64,000 nucleotides of DNA from Sipunculus nudus (lineage: Eukaryota > Annelida > Sipuncula > Golfingiida > Sipunculidae): contig CM049313.1 of NCBI GenBank assembly GCA_026874595.1, positions 58,301,159-58,365,158 on the forward strand. Direction: 5' to 3'. Below the pieces are notes generated by a model that saw nothing but the letters and a program-made list of their open reading frames with translations, was not told the DNA's origin and ran no database searches. Both the position numbers and the translations under genes were made by a program. The stretch's first letter is position 1, and each line of letters opens with the position of its first letter. This document shows, in pieces, positions 1-14,548 of the stretch.

Positions 1-2784
1 CGAAGATACCACATAGGTATGTTTCTTGCTCGAATTCTAGTACATTTACCATACTATGTTGCTCATTTATTACAAATAAATGAATGTATGAATGAATAGA
101 TGAATACATGTATGAATGAATGAATGAATGAGAGAATGAAGGAATTCATTAATTAATAAATTAATGGAAATATATTTGAAAATAATATACATAAACGTTT
201 GATACGCAAATTAAGGATCGCGTTTAAATATCTTAGAGAATAAGGATTATGAGTTTTACCTTTAAGATGCCTTCCGCATCGACGGGGCCTACAAGGGTAC
301 CTGTTTTGATAAAAAAGAACATACAATATCCATCCATTTTTTCATGTGTGGGTTCTTCAGCCGATAAACCGCCTAGTGAAATTTAGAATTTAAAACCCGG
401 CACTCAAGTGACGTATGAAGAGTACGAGATAAGGTCCACTCTCAAGTGTTAGTATTTAGTAAATGTAATTAGATTCCCTTGGTAATAGTGGCACAGCTAT
501 CCGGACAATCCTGGCAGTTGATAAATAATTACAAAATAATTTAAAAAAAATCTAGCTTGACATATATTGCGGTTGCTATGCGACATTTTCGGAGACAGTG
601 AATATATTATTTCCTGCGCTCTCCCATTCATTCTCGGAGGAAAAGAGGCAACACGTACTGGTACCCGCAAATACCCCGTTTTTTTGTGCGCTGGTACCCT
701 CACATATCCCGAACGTGTTGAAAGGCTCATATCGTGAGCAAGCAATTGAACGTTATGACATTTAAAGCAATGCTTTAAGCTGATATCCCTCCAAGCTGAT
801 ACCCAATGTATTTGTAATCAATTGCGATTATATGGCTGCAAAGATACATTGTGTAACTGGCGCATTATGATACATGTCCTTATAAGTTCGCTCACGATAC
901 AATACATACAACTTATTCACTCATTTCTTATCAATATTTTTTGTTGTATAAGGCGCTAAGAACCTATTAATACGTGTCTGGCATGCTTTTCACCGGGACA
1001 GCAAATATCGTCAATGTATGGATATACTGACATCTGCCTTATTATACCATTACCTAGTTATCACACAAAATGCATCCATGTAGCGGCTAGAAGATCAACT
1101 CCACACCGTGGTCCGTGCTTTCGATATATGTTATATGTCACACTGGAGCGCCCAAACATTCAGGATTCATTCTAGGCAAGATTGCCACATTCAGGCAATC
1201 AAGACTGCCAGACTTTTCTATACATTTATTCTGTATACACATCGTGAAACAGATCCCGAGTATATTCCAAAGTTATTTGAAGTCTGAAAATACATAACGA
1301 TATATAGCATAGTAACTTTCTGTATGTAATACCTTGTATAATTATATTCATACGTAGCTTCATACATTATCACTAGATGGCGTATGGATCGTATAGTTTA
1401 CATGAAATATCATCTGTATTTGTCCAACGACCAAACAAAACAAGAACTCACAAATTCAATTGGTCATAGGACCTGACGTTAAATTACATTAACGTCATGG
1501 AAACTTGTTGCACGAGATAGAGAGCAAGCTCTTCGAATGTTAATAACAGGACAACACGCCAGATAACTGCTATTTCACACTAATCATGTTCACCAATGGT
1601 TCAACGGTTTTAAAAATGCTGTTTACTCGACTTCCTACTCTTACTGCATTATTATCCATTTGTAGACTATCAACCATCGTGCAGCCTTCTAATCATTCAT
1701 GCATATAATTAAGCGGTATATCCTTTTCACAGCGGGCGGCGTGCGCGTAGCTAACAGTCCGCCTTGGTCTAAAAGTGCCTGTTTATCTTAAATATGTTTC
1801 ATTTTTATCATGCAAAGTTTTCATTGAACTGCTTGGTGGGCTATAATAAGTTGTTATCAGTTAGATCACTTTATTCAGGATTTACAACAATGATCTGACC
1901 TTTGTTTATTATCTGGTAAATCCAGCGTTGCTGGCCCGAAACACGTGCGTTTGTTGTCAGCATATCCATTCAAATGAGGAAGCTTGATGTGAGACCCCGG
2001 GATGCCAAGATAATGGCAACCAGAAGGCTCGAGATCTGAGACCCCCATTCTGAGTTGTAAAATTAGGTTGTGATCAGTTTCAGATAACGTGAAAATTATC
2101 ATTTTCAATCCAGACTTGTTAAAGAAGTCCATGGAAGGAAATTATATATCATTTACACCCTTATGTCACTTTTTCATAAAAACAATTAGGTCGCGCAAAT
2201 TTATTTTGCGGGACGCGTATTTTACTCCTCGGAAAATGAATGCTTTTCTAAGACTGAATTAGTCCAGTCACTTCAGTCTTAATCGAGGCTATAATTCAAC
2301 GTTTTATACTAGTAAAACTTTAATTGTTCAATTGTCTAGTGTACAACGTTATGTAAGTATACACTGATTTGACAATCTGTACCTTATTCACACATGGAGA
2401 CCATCCGGCTTCCCTTTATTTCGTACTACGGGAAGTGTGCATGCGAGTATTTATCAATACCCTTCACGCAACAGCGCATACTTACAAAATTAAGTTTTCT
2501 CACGATCCACACATGATTCCTTTAACTTTATGTGTTTCATATGCATTACCAGTTAGCTTCCTATCATATGTATTTATATGCATTACCAGTTAGGGTTTGT
2601 AATGTTTTCAAATGAAAAAGCAATGAGGTTCCTATTATATGTTTTTATAGGTCTCTCCAGTCAGGCTCCTTTTATGTGTGTTTCATATGCATAACCATGC
2701 AGTTACGCTCTTTTTATGATTTCATTAGGGGAGGACCAACAACTACCTAGTCTCATCTTCACGTTGGAGAAAACCAAAATCAAA
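1..2784. other. Gene-free upstream flank
   Basis: I see no convincing exon on either strand. Open frames are short and lack splice context. The 5' UTR and promoter of the + strand gene starting at 2785 must lie in or before this stretch, but I could not place a TATA box with confidence. Confidence 0.5.
80..141. repeat. (GAAT)n-like microsatellite
   Basis: Imperfect tetranucleotide repeat of ATGA/GAAT units, seen directly. Confidence 0.8.
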
Positions 2785-2812
2785 ATGGGCTGCTCAGATA
2801 GTAAAATAGAGG
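2785..2812 (+). CDS. Gene 1 coding exon 1 (MGCSDSKIE)
   Basis: The ATG follows CAAA. Nine codons plus one base, then donor GTAAGA. The length (28 nt) and the MGCS-x-(S/T)-K pattern equal those of gene 2 exon 1. Confidence 0.7.
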
Positions 2813-2956
2813 GTAAGAGACACCATTAGTTTAGGAGTCTTTGATGTATTTTGTTTTATTTTCAATGAAAGTAACATAATCTGACTGACCCTTTACCAAA
2901 TCGTGAAAACCTTTGAACCCGTTACAAGGGCCCGGTTATGATTTTAATCACTGTAC

Positions 2957-3006
<50 letters not shown>

Positions 3007-4089
3007 CAATGTTATACATGTAGAATTCAATAATCACAGTTAAAGTGTTCTACCATACAGGGGAGCAGTAATAATGTTTCATATATTTAGCTTGATTTCA
3101 TAGTATAGATTTTTCAGTTTGTACCCGATGAGTGAGCACAGGTGATGTGCCATACTTACGAAACAGTTCTGTAGTACAATACCATGAAATCAAGCTAACT
3201 ATATATATATGTAAATAAATATAAAACAATCAAATATATAACTATATATTCTAAACAAAAAAATATTTGATCGTTCATCTACCAAACATATTCTGGTGTT
3301 TCTAATAATATGTTATAAAGTAACGTAAAACCAATTACAATATATCTTCTGTTGGGTTACATTACTTCAATATATCAATATATCAGTACTGTACAATATG
3401 ATATGCATAGGGGTCATGAAGAAAGCAGAGAGAGGTCTCTCATTCGCGGGGAAGGTTGTAGACTTTGCTGATAAAGTGGCTGAAGTAACCTCAGGTATTT
3501 GATGCACAGTGTTTTGCAACATTGATCATTGATGAATGTTTATATAAGAATAAGAATGCAATGTACCCACAAAATAATAAATGTAAACTTTAAACTTTTT
3601 TTTTACCGCCGTAATTTTAATGTATCCAAAACCGCAAAAGATAACAACGAAAAATTAGCTCTCTATGCATGATTTACATGTTGATAAATGTTATTTGTTT
3701 AAGAAATGAAACTAAATGTTACAGAAATATCTTTTGTCTGAACGCTTATTGTAAATAGATCTACACAACAATCATGTGTTTGATAAATTAATGTTCGTGA
3801 TGCTCTTCATTGATACATCAGTATACTTCTTGTCTTTAACAGATGGTGGGGACGATGAAGAATGTAAGTTATAGATATAGATACATATAGTGGTTGCTCT
3901 AGTGCCATAACAATGCATAGTTTTGTAAAGGATTCAAAAGATTAATCCACACGCTGAAATATTTTTTATCTATAACCGCTATTCTGCTAGTATTTAGAAA
4001 AACGGCAGATTCGGAATGCGGAACCTAATGTGACTGATAAACTCGATAACACTGTACGGTTTAAAGAAATTATGTCAGTCATCTAGCTT

Positions 4090-4155
<66 letters not shown>

Positions 4156-7100
4156 TCTACTTAGGCTCAAGCTGGTTGCTAGGTAAAATAGAACAAGGAG
4201 TAAGATAATGAAAAATATAGATACATGAACTTGGCAATTCTTTTTTAGGTGATGGAGGCGACGGAGGAGGTAAGTTATATGATTGTAAATTCCCAGTTTT
4301 TTCCGCTAAAACACGGGCAGCTTTGGCACAAGCCGCGAAAACGTCTCAGTAGGCATTCATATTGAGCTGCAGGACGCTGGCCGTCATAAAGCAACACGGC
4401 CCTATCTTGGGACGCACACAAACTGGTCATTTTTTATAGAGTACAATAGTTAAGGCTATCTAGGTGGACACACTGTTAAATTATATTTATTCTGTTCTGA
4501 TGTTATATAATTTCTCTTGTTTTCACAGGACAGTGTTAACTCACATTTACCAGTTAATGCTATTTTATATTGCCAGGATCATTATGTTTTGTGAATTTAT
4601 GTGTAAAATGACAATATCTTTAAATATTTATGCCAAATTGGATATACACATCATGAAAATAGAATATTCACAAAACGCAACAGCTTGTAGGTGTTTTAAA
4701 TGCAGTGAGTTGATACCCTTTCTGTTTTTAAGTAACAAGATATGCTGCCAAATTCATTCCTTAATACTACATTTTCAGATTATGTCTCATTTAAAAATGT
4801 GTAATTTAAAAGAAATATGATTGATCATCAAGCCAAATACTACATTATAAGAGAGGCATTGATTCATCTATGCCAAATCAATCTCTAAAATCACTCCATT
4901 TATGAAATGTATTTATTCCTGCCTTCCAGAATAAAGGAAATTTTAGCCAAGGCATGAAATCAAATCTGGGTAAGTCGTTTTTAAAGTATAGGTGCCTAGC
5001 CTGTTGATTTCAGCATGTCTTGAATGTGGATGTACAACATATGATAAGAATTATATGTTGTTGTTATTTAATCTTCTGGGTTAAAACAAAATTAAAAAGT
5101 CAAAACCTGTCGTAAAAGCATTTGACAGATATCTGATGTTCTATATTGATTTCAAAACTTTGCCCATAAGGAAACCACTTGGATCAACCCGGTGTAGCGA
5201 CTTAAGATAAACCTCCCTGATCTAAAATCGCTTTCATATTAAGCTCCGGTAATTTGAACTCCATTTCAGGTTACGCCTACAATTTAAGATTACTCCTAAA
5301 AACAGTTGTTTCTTTATGTTCATTAACTTAAAATTAATACATTTCTTTCTTCATGATTTCACAAATCAGTTTGAATCTTTATATATATTATGTTTGCATG
5401 TAATGTACCATGCGTTATGATGATGTGTATGAGAAAATATTAAAATAATTTACAATATAATGAACATTTTGCGTCAACTTTATTTTTCATAGATTGATTA
5501 CATATTTTATATATCCAAAATTTTATGTGGTTTGTTGAAATAATATAGCACCAGTTAAAAGCTTTAGACTTTATCATTTAGTTTAATCAGCGAAGGGTAA
5601 TCTGACCAGTGCGGAGGTAACCTAAAATTAGGTACATACTACCCGAAAGGTAATCTGAAATGTCTTTACAAAGTATTTTATAACACCACTAGGCTACATC
5701 ACACCCCTATGTTTTGCTCATCTATATAGTTTTCTGGAGAGTGATGCATTCAAGAAAGAAAAAAAAACTATGTATGGTATTGTTCTGATACTGGGCCTGC
5801 TTTCTTTCTTCTACAACATTACTTCTTGGTGAAGAAAGCGACCAATTTAAGCAATTAATCAATAGGCACAAGTCTCAAAATATATAGATATATCATATAA
5901 GTCGATTAAAGTTGAAAGACTCTTCTACCTTAGGTGTTAAAAAAGTACATGAAACACCGATTTGTATAAGCCGTCTGCTTTATTCGATTGTCATGAATTA
6001 AATCTATAGTGCAAGATCAAAGATGTGAAAACTAACGCCGGTTAATTCACACTGCGCAGAATCGGCCCCACAAGAGTACGACTCTGTAGGTTAGGGTTCA
6101 TGGAATTTGAAATTCAAACCAAACGATTCACTTGGGATTCTAAATACCCCACGGGCGTAGGTATCAGTGAAGAGAAGAGGGTAATGCAGGGTATACGTCG
6201 GATAAGAATTGTTTCAAGGCATGGGTGTTTTTTTTGTGATAAGGACTTCACGGAATAAGTTACTGTAAAACAGGTAGTTCAGGCAGTCCCATATTGTGCC
6301 CGATTTAAAAAAATGTTCGTTTTGAGTAGAAACGACCTCTGGCGGAAATGTACCGGTTCTTTAAATTGATCCATTGGAATCCTACAGAGACTGGACATTA
6401 GCCTTTTGATGTCACTGGTTCATTTACCTAGATCGAATTTTGTAATCTGGCTAGATAGCCCCGCTCGTTTTAGAGATAGATTTCTCTATATGAATTAGAT
6501 TGATAGATATTACTTTTACACTTAACAAAAAGAAAAGGTATGAAATGATGTAGATGTAAATCTATCAGAATGGATAAAGTACTCTCAAATGTTATTATGA
6601 TGTTTGTCTCTGATACTAAAGTGAAAGCCGTGCATATGGGAGTTAGAATAAGGGAAAGCGTGTCATAATAATAAAATGTTTTTATGCAATTAATGTGTTG
6701 GGAGGGAGGAGGAGTAATAGTATTGAAAGTAAAGACAATTTTCTTTTGTTTGCAGATTCCCTCAGCAACATTTGAAGAAGATAAATAAACTGCTTTGGCC
6801 CTTGGTATTGACAATGTGTATGAATTAATCTGATATGTTGTGGTCTTTGCATCTTATCTTTATATATAATAATTATTTATCATTTTTTAAGGATATTTTG
6901 AATATGCCTTGGTGTTAAACCATGCTGATAATAAGATATAAATTAGTGTCTAGGCACACTCTGTTGTCAAAGTTTTATATTAGTTTGTAATATTTTAGTA
7001 TTTACTTTAGGGTAAGAAATCTACACAGGTAAATCTAGAAACAGGTTTTACCAATTTGTGTAAATTCTATAAGCTATATATATATATATATATATATCTA

Positions 7101-8076
7101 TTTATACATATATATTTAACAGGTATTTAATTATATATATATATTATTCCGGATATAATTACTATTATCTGTTAAGTTTAATAAATAATGGTTTCGAGGA
7201 AACTTGTTGAATTTTTATGTTTGTATATGTCTTTTCGGTGGCCTGCGTTTGTCCATTTGTGCCTTTTGATACTGACGTGTTCATGTTTACACGTATCTGT
7301 GTATTAAAACATACAAGAATAAGAAATTATTAGATATGTGCCTTTCCACTAAGTATCAATTATACATGGCAAAGCACAAAGTGCCTTAATGCCTATACAA
7401 GTTTTCTCTGTTTGTATTGACACTGGGGACTTTAATATAAATCAGGATACTTAACCTTCGGCTCTTAAATAAGGCCAAAAAACGTTAAAAATAAAAAAGG
7501 AACCCATAAACTAACAAATTTACAATGCATCCATTCCGTATTCCAGAAAAAAATCTTTTCCGCAAGAATCAAATAAATATACCAAAACTGTGGTACAAAT
7601 ACTCTCCATTGGACATTAAAGTGTGTTTACTATCTTGAAAAGATTAAAGCAGTTAATGATAGACATTTGAAATTCGCTGGCATTTCTCTGCAGTAACTGG
7701 GGATGGATAAAGTTTTACCATATAGGTAAATTTCAAAAATAAACTAAAAAATGTTAATTTTCATGAGAGTTTGTATAAGCATTGCCCAAGGGTTATAATA
7801 TCCCGATGTAAATATAAAAAAGTACTTGATCAGATCTATTTCTTCACTGACATGTTGAACCTCTAAATTTGAAATGGAGTTTAATTTCTTTTATGTCTAT
7901 TGGTAATAAAATAATGTAGTCTTATGATTTTGATTTTTCTATATATCTCACGTGAAAAGATGACATAAAACCAAAATGCCAAAAAATCTTAAGTCCAGTA
8001 ATTGTTCGAATAAATTATATGAACTATTAAATAAGTGCGAATAGACAGCCAAAACATTTCTCTCCCCATCACCCCA

Positions 8077-8119
<43 letters not shown>

Positions 8120-11100
8120 GCGTGGCCAATGTTCCTATGATTCTTTCAATCCACTTATATTCTTGTTACCACAACATCTGAGGTTGTGTGGCTGTTAAAG
8201 ATGTAAAGATATATCTCCCCCTCCCCCGCACCCTTCTGTTGCCGCAACCTTTTTGCGACCAAATTTTACGGCCTGCATAGAGCCCCTCTTTTCTGCAGCT
8301 AGGGACCTTTTTAAGTTTTTTTATGCGTCCTCCTGGGTTTGGGCCCCCTCCTCTTCCTAAATCCTGGATCCGCCCCTGTTGATGGCTTATGGAACATTAC
8401 AGTTTAAAATACTTCTAATCACGAGTGTTATTACCAACCATCTTGGATATCCTTTATTAATATTACCGGAATAATTGGTCATGTAAAGAATTTCCATTTA
8501 CTCCATCAGTCCATCTATTAACTGGTAAAGTGACACTTGATATGTATTATCGTTCAGTATCATCAGGTCGGGAAATAGCACCGCTCAATTCATGGTTGGA
8601 TGGCTAGGTGTCTTCTCTACACTGACTTGGGACTTTCGGTGATTGCCGGATCTTGCCGATTAGGGATGTAAGCAGTACATATCCAGGAATAGCTGGTGAC
8701 AGATATCTAACAGAAAGGATGGACGCTTGCGACTTCATTAACAGTACACATGATTTATGTTTTTAGTAGGGAGGTTTCGTTGAAGTTTTCGTAGACAAGT
8801 ATCACTAATTGATACATGAATAATATTATAATGCAGCTCTATATTTGGCTGTCGAAGGTTCTACCAGGTTTAATTTAAATACTTGAGAGTCGTTATATTG
8901 CAGGATTTCTCCCTTAGATAAAATGAAACAACACAGCAATTTAAGTTGGCGGAATGGTCTGTCCGAACTTTGAATGGTTGTTATTATTAAGCCAAAACAT
9001 ATGTATATCAATACACTGCTTCTATTTTTGCAAAACATGATAATTTAAAGCTAAACAATCGCGGAGTGTTCTACCAAAAGGTTTTCTGTATTTCGATTAA
9101 TGAACTGCTCCTTAGCACGTCATAATGACATGACTGAGTGCCATCTTTTGTGAAGCAGGAATATTCGGCCACATTGGCTGCCATATTAATTTCTGGATGG
9201 GTTTGTCATTTGATAGGGCTGGAGCTTTCTGGAATTTTTCTCAATCACTAATCAACTCGCTGAATCTGAAAAAAAAAATGTCAAATGTTTTACCCTTGAG
9301 AGAAGGCGAATGAATCAAATTTTTCGATTGTTTTCTGTCCGCCATATTGGATTTCCATTGGGTCTGAAATTCGATAGGTCTGGAGCCAATCATGCCTTTG
9401 GATTTGAAAAAGGTCAAGCATATTCTCTTTGAGATAATGAGAGCGAAAGAAATCACTGATTTTTGCTGTGGCGGCTATATTGTATTCCGGACAGGTCTGT
9501 GATTCAATAGGTCTGATGCCCTTATAAGCACCAATCATCCATATGAATTTGAGTAAGATCACATAAATCAACCGTAAACGATGGACGTAAGCGGGGCCTT
9601 AATTATAAAGCTGGACCTTATCCAAGTGGTATAAGCAATATGTATATGACATCAGGAAATCAACATGATTCCGACCCTTTCCTTGGATAGTCTCCTCCCT
9701 AACCACCAGGTAGCGCTTCTCTTCCCACAAATGAGCCTGGACAGGAATGAGAATTTCTGTGCATTTTGAAGCAACCTCCACCATATCTTATAGCCCACCA
9801 TTAACAATTTCCTCGTAATATTTTTCGTTATCTGTTGTAAAATTCTTCATTCATACTGTATTTTGTTGTTATGGCCAAAGTTTAATTTTGTATACAGTCA
9901 CATAATGACAACTTTTTAATGTCCTGTGCCGACAGTGAAAAAGAAACACATTGTTGGGAATATATTTTCTTTGTCATTTTAAATGTAATTGATTTACATA
10001 CCCCCTCCGGAACAGGATGAACACCGCTTCGCAAACACCGTGATTGCGACACAGGGTGGCGCTCCGCCAGTAGGAGTTGCTAACACCGTGATGGCACTGA
10101 ATCTTCAAACACTTGTGGTTTCAATGCCACGGAGCAAAGTCACATAGTTCGAGCTTAGAGTTACACTATCTCCTTAATCACCGTATTTGACGTAATTAGC
10201 ACCAAAGGCGCTCTAAAAATCTTTTTTTTTTCAATTATTTTTTATTCCCTAAAAAGCGCCCCTGCCCAACCCGAGTCTGCAAACATCCAAAGTGGGTTAG
10301 GATCCTCTGATACCGCGGCTTGTGTACACGTGTTTGACTTCATAGCATATTCACGGTAATTTAGAATAACCAGCTATCTTTAGACATGGCTGTGTTGTGA
10401 AGATGTGTAAAATAATAACTGCCGTATTTCTTCTGTTTAAAATCGCACGTCTATTCAAAACCATACCCAGACTTCGCCAAAATCCCACATTAAATCCCGC
10501 TAGATAATCAATACCACGAACCCCTATTTTAAACCGTACCCAGAGCTCACAACCTCAAAGCGGGATTTCATTTTCAGAAGTATTAATCAATAGCAGAGCT
10601 CCTGTACCCTTTCATCCTGCATCCTTCTATCGCTTAATCTTATTTAATCTGTTATAAGCCACGGAACTGTCATTCCCTAGCGAGACACGATTACGTCTCA
10701 TGTGTTACGTTTTGTAGTCGACCTGTCAGCACATTTTGCGTAAAACAACATTACAAAGCTTCTGCTGTTAAAAAAATAGGAACCATAGTTCCCAGAAACT
10801 ATTGAAACATTATGAAAGAGATTGTTTCCGATGTCGGAAAACTATATATATGATATTGTACATTCTTAACACGATTGCCAATGACCGATGTTACAACGAA
10901 AGAGCTATTTGGCGAATGAATGTGACTCATCTTCCCGGTTGATAGATCGTCCGTGAATATTAGTTTATTAGCTCGAGGCTTTATTTAAAAGGTCAGACGT
11001 ATACATGACTTTATAAAAACAACTTTTTTAATGAAAAAGGATACCTAAGAGAATATACCAACTCTGGTTCGCAGTCGGACTTATCTGACGAATGTTAATG

Positions 11101-14100
11101 CCAACGATAATATCTGATACTCCGTTTAAGGTATAGACATAAATTATTTGTAACAAATAATTAACACAAAACGTTTTGGCTGCTTTGACCGACATAATTC
11201 GGGTACCCTTGTGACAAGACAATTGCCTATAAGGATATATTGGACATTTAACAAACGACGTCAACAATATAAAATGTCTTCGTATTAAGTCTGGCACACT
11301 AGCTATAGAAATTGGACTGTAATTAAAAAAATCGCTTTTTGTAAAAAAATGACCTTGGTTCGGGGTCATGCCAATCTGCAGTCACGTGTCATGGATGTGC
11401 GTAAAGACTCGCCATTGAGATTTTTCTTGGTGAATGCTTCTTGGTGTTGAACAATTAAATTTATAACTATTATCAAATTTGGTAGTATTTAGTGGAGGCT
11501 CAAAGAAAATAATAATCTTGCTTCTGTCACGTGTTGTCCATTTGGTTACCCAAATGACGGTTTCTAAGGATATTTAGGCAAATGTCTCGTGTTGCCGGTA
11601 TTAGGATATTTGCGCGGCAGACTATTTCTATATTGATGTTAACATAAGAATTCTGTATACTTTGTTGATCAAAGTATAAAAACACATTAATCAATGTAAT
11701 AAAAAAATTTTAAATTTTTTCCCCCAAATCTATTACGTGTTCGTCCTTTAAAGACGCCTTATTATCACTCAGTTATTTGCCCCCCGATGATGTCTGTATT
11801 ACGGTCTGGTTAGAAAAAAAATAGTTTCCGGATTTAAATTTCTATTTTAAACCGTGGTTGTATTCGAGTAAAAAACGGTAATCCAAGGGATTTGGGGGGG
11901 GGGGTGCTTATTGCGGAAGGGGCGCACATTACGTCAAAAGGGTATATATATATAATTATTACAGAGATATAACATAATGTTATCAAACTTGCACAAGAGC
12001 CAATAATGTGGTGCTTAGCCTTCATTACATTACATTAGAACTCATGGACATGGAGGGTTTTTCCATTCTGTCACTAAAAAAAAAACTAAAACTTTAAATT
12101 CTGAATTAAAACTGCATATTTTACATTAACAACTCAACAAACAGTGGTCATCTGCGTGTTGAAATATACGCTGGAAATTGAAGAGGCAAAGATGAAAATG
12201 GGGCCTCATGACCTCATCAGCAAGACCAACGGATGGTTATTTATACTGGCATTCATATAATTTTGAATGTTTTCAATATTCTCCGTTGTCAGACTTTGTC
12301 TAACCATAGCAGACCCTCCTGAGATCCTACTAAGATCCTCCTGAACCCTTGTGAAACGTTGCAAAAAGTAGCCAATCGTAGTTCGCCGGGGCGTAACCTT
12401 AATATGTAAATAATTGAGGCAATATATTGAAAAGAACTTAAAATATCACTCTATAATTATCAAAATCAGATTCCTTGACCCAGAAAACCTAAGTATGCAT
12501 ATATCACACTTGGACATAAAACTTATTTCTTCATGTGCCTAATTATATATTCAAAATGGCGGCATGCAAGGACAAACTTATTATCAATGTTAAACATGTT
12601 TTTAATTACTACATAATTTGATCATGTGTATCTGTTTTGCATACCTTGGGCTTGACAATAAAAAGATGGTGCATTGCATGATAATTTTGCTCATACAGTG
12701 AAGATGTAACGTGGAAACAGCTACCTCATTATATAATCAAAACGTCTCCGACGGTCTCCCAGATCGTCGGAACGGCCTTGATGCGGCCTCATGGCGACAT
12801 GATCGGCGAATATGAGGGATTCCTACGGTCAGTAAATGACCACATACGGATGATGACGGAGGCGGTACGGATTCCAATGTTTGGGGCGGTCTGAACAGGA
12901 ATCATCCAAGGAAGTGCTACGGATTCTCACGTTAGGCCAACATGAGTGGTCGTGTCGCAATCCTCCCACGACGTCCAACTAGGGAAGACCCCGACCGACG
13001 ACGTACGTTTGAACGGAAGATGTATTGACCTGCACCGATAAGCACGGTGGCGTTACGACCAAAGGCGTTAGAAACGCGGTCTCTCTACGGGATTCCTCAT
13101 CCGTGCCAGCACCACGGAAGTTTAGAACATTTCAAAACTTCCGTGGAGTTTTACGGACTAAGAACAGTCTGCAGGGATCGTGGCGGTTGGCGACCTACAA
13201 AGCCATGGACTCTCTACGATTCCCTACGGTTCACGATGGATTCATAATGAGTCAATACCTATGGTCCTTAACGGCCGATTTGTGATGATCCGTGGTAGCC
13301 ATACCCAAACTTACTCGACCGGAATGAAACCGTGGTTAAACCGTACCTAGAACCTACTAAGCCGTACAAGAGCCGTAAAACCCCGGAGTGCTGCCCTCGT
13401 TAACCGTGCGTGAATCTACCCGAAATTAGGCAAGGCGGAACTCGGGGTCGTATACAGGGCACTACGCTGTGGCAATCGCCTTAGGGTTATACTAGGACCC
13501 TAGTAGGGTTCTGATACAATTCCATTTTCATCTCGATTGACCCCCTGAAAAGTATTCCACGCTAAAACCTATCGGGACTACGAGTCACTATAGGTTTGAG
13601 TACGGTCTAACTAGAATTGGCTGGGATTAACTACGAAGCCCAACCGTAGTGCCACCGGGACGCCGATACCGGGAATGTGTGACAATGGTTTTTCACATTG
13701 TATAATAAATTTTTGGTACTAAAGTATTTATTACGTTGAGGCTATACTTAAGAATAGGCTGTTTGTGTCAATATCGTTAACGTGTTGACCTGCTTGACAC
13801 TCGATCACAACGTCACATTTTTGTGAATTTATTTTATTTACTAATACATCAGCATAAACTCGCATGTGCTTGGACAGGCTCTAACCCCGTGAATAGCAAG
13901 TCCTTTGTGGGGTGAAATTGCAGATGAACAAACATGATATGTCAACATTGTACTGGTTGAACTAATGCGCCTTATGTGTAAGAAAAAAAGTGTTACCGTT
14001 TGATCATTGCGACATCGCTAACACCTGCACTTTAATATAGCCTAGTTAAAATAGTTTTAGTGTCTTTGGAAGCAAACTAGCGAAACTGGGCGGACTCGTG

Positions 14101-14485
14101 TATGATTTCAACACACTGACGTCAACTTAACTCCGAGGAGGGGGGATGACTCGCCGACACACAAACACACATTTATTACATAACTTTTAAGCACCTGTAT
14201 GACATTTGAAATATATACTTTATCACATTTCAAATATATTGCAAAGAAAGTATAAGGTATATGTAGATAGAAAATATGGTATTATGTTTCCAGTACAAGT
14301 TAATTCTAAACCAGGTTTAGATATAATATTTTACAGTTAACACATAAATGGAACCTGTCTAATTTTATTTAATCATATATTTCATTTGTTTTATATATAG
14401 CTTCATTCTAACCACATTCACCTGATGTTCGGGTCGCATCCCGTGAAACAGACTGTTGTGAATTAACAGTGTTGTTTTTCTTCAG

Positions 14486-14548
<63 letters not shown>

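Larger units (their letters stand above)
4970..9149. other. First part of gene 1 intron 5
   Basis: AT-rich intronic sequence. I found no further exon with matching phase and splice sites. Apart from the listed microsatellites and the repeat end near 8.3 kb, I see nothing definable. Confidence 0.4.

Noticed and set aside
4464-4820. 118-codon + strand frame between gene 1 exons 4 and 5
   Set aside because: AT-rich composition, no splice sites in phase, no paralogue; chance frame in an intron.
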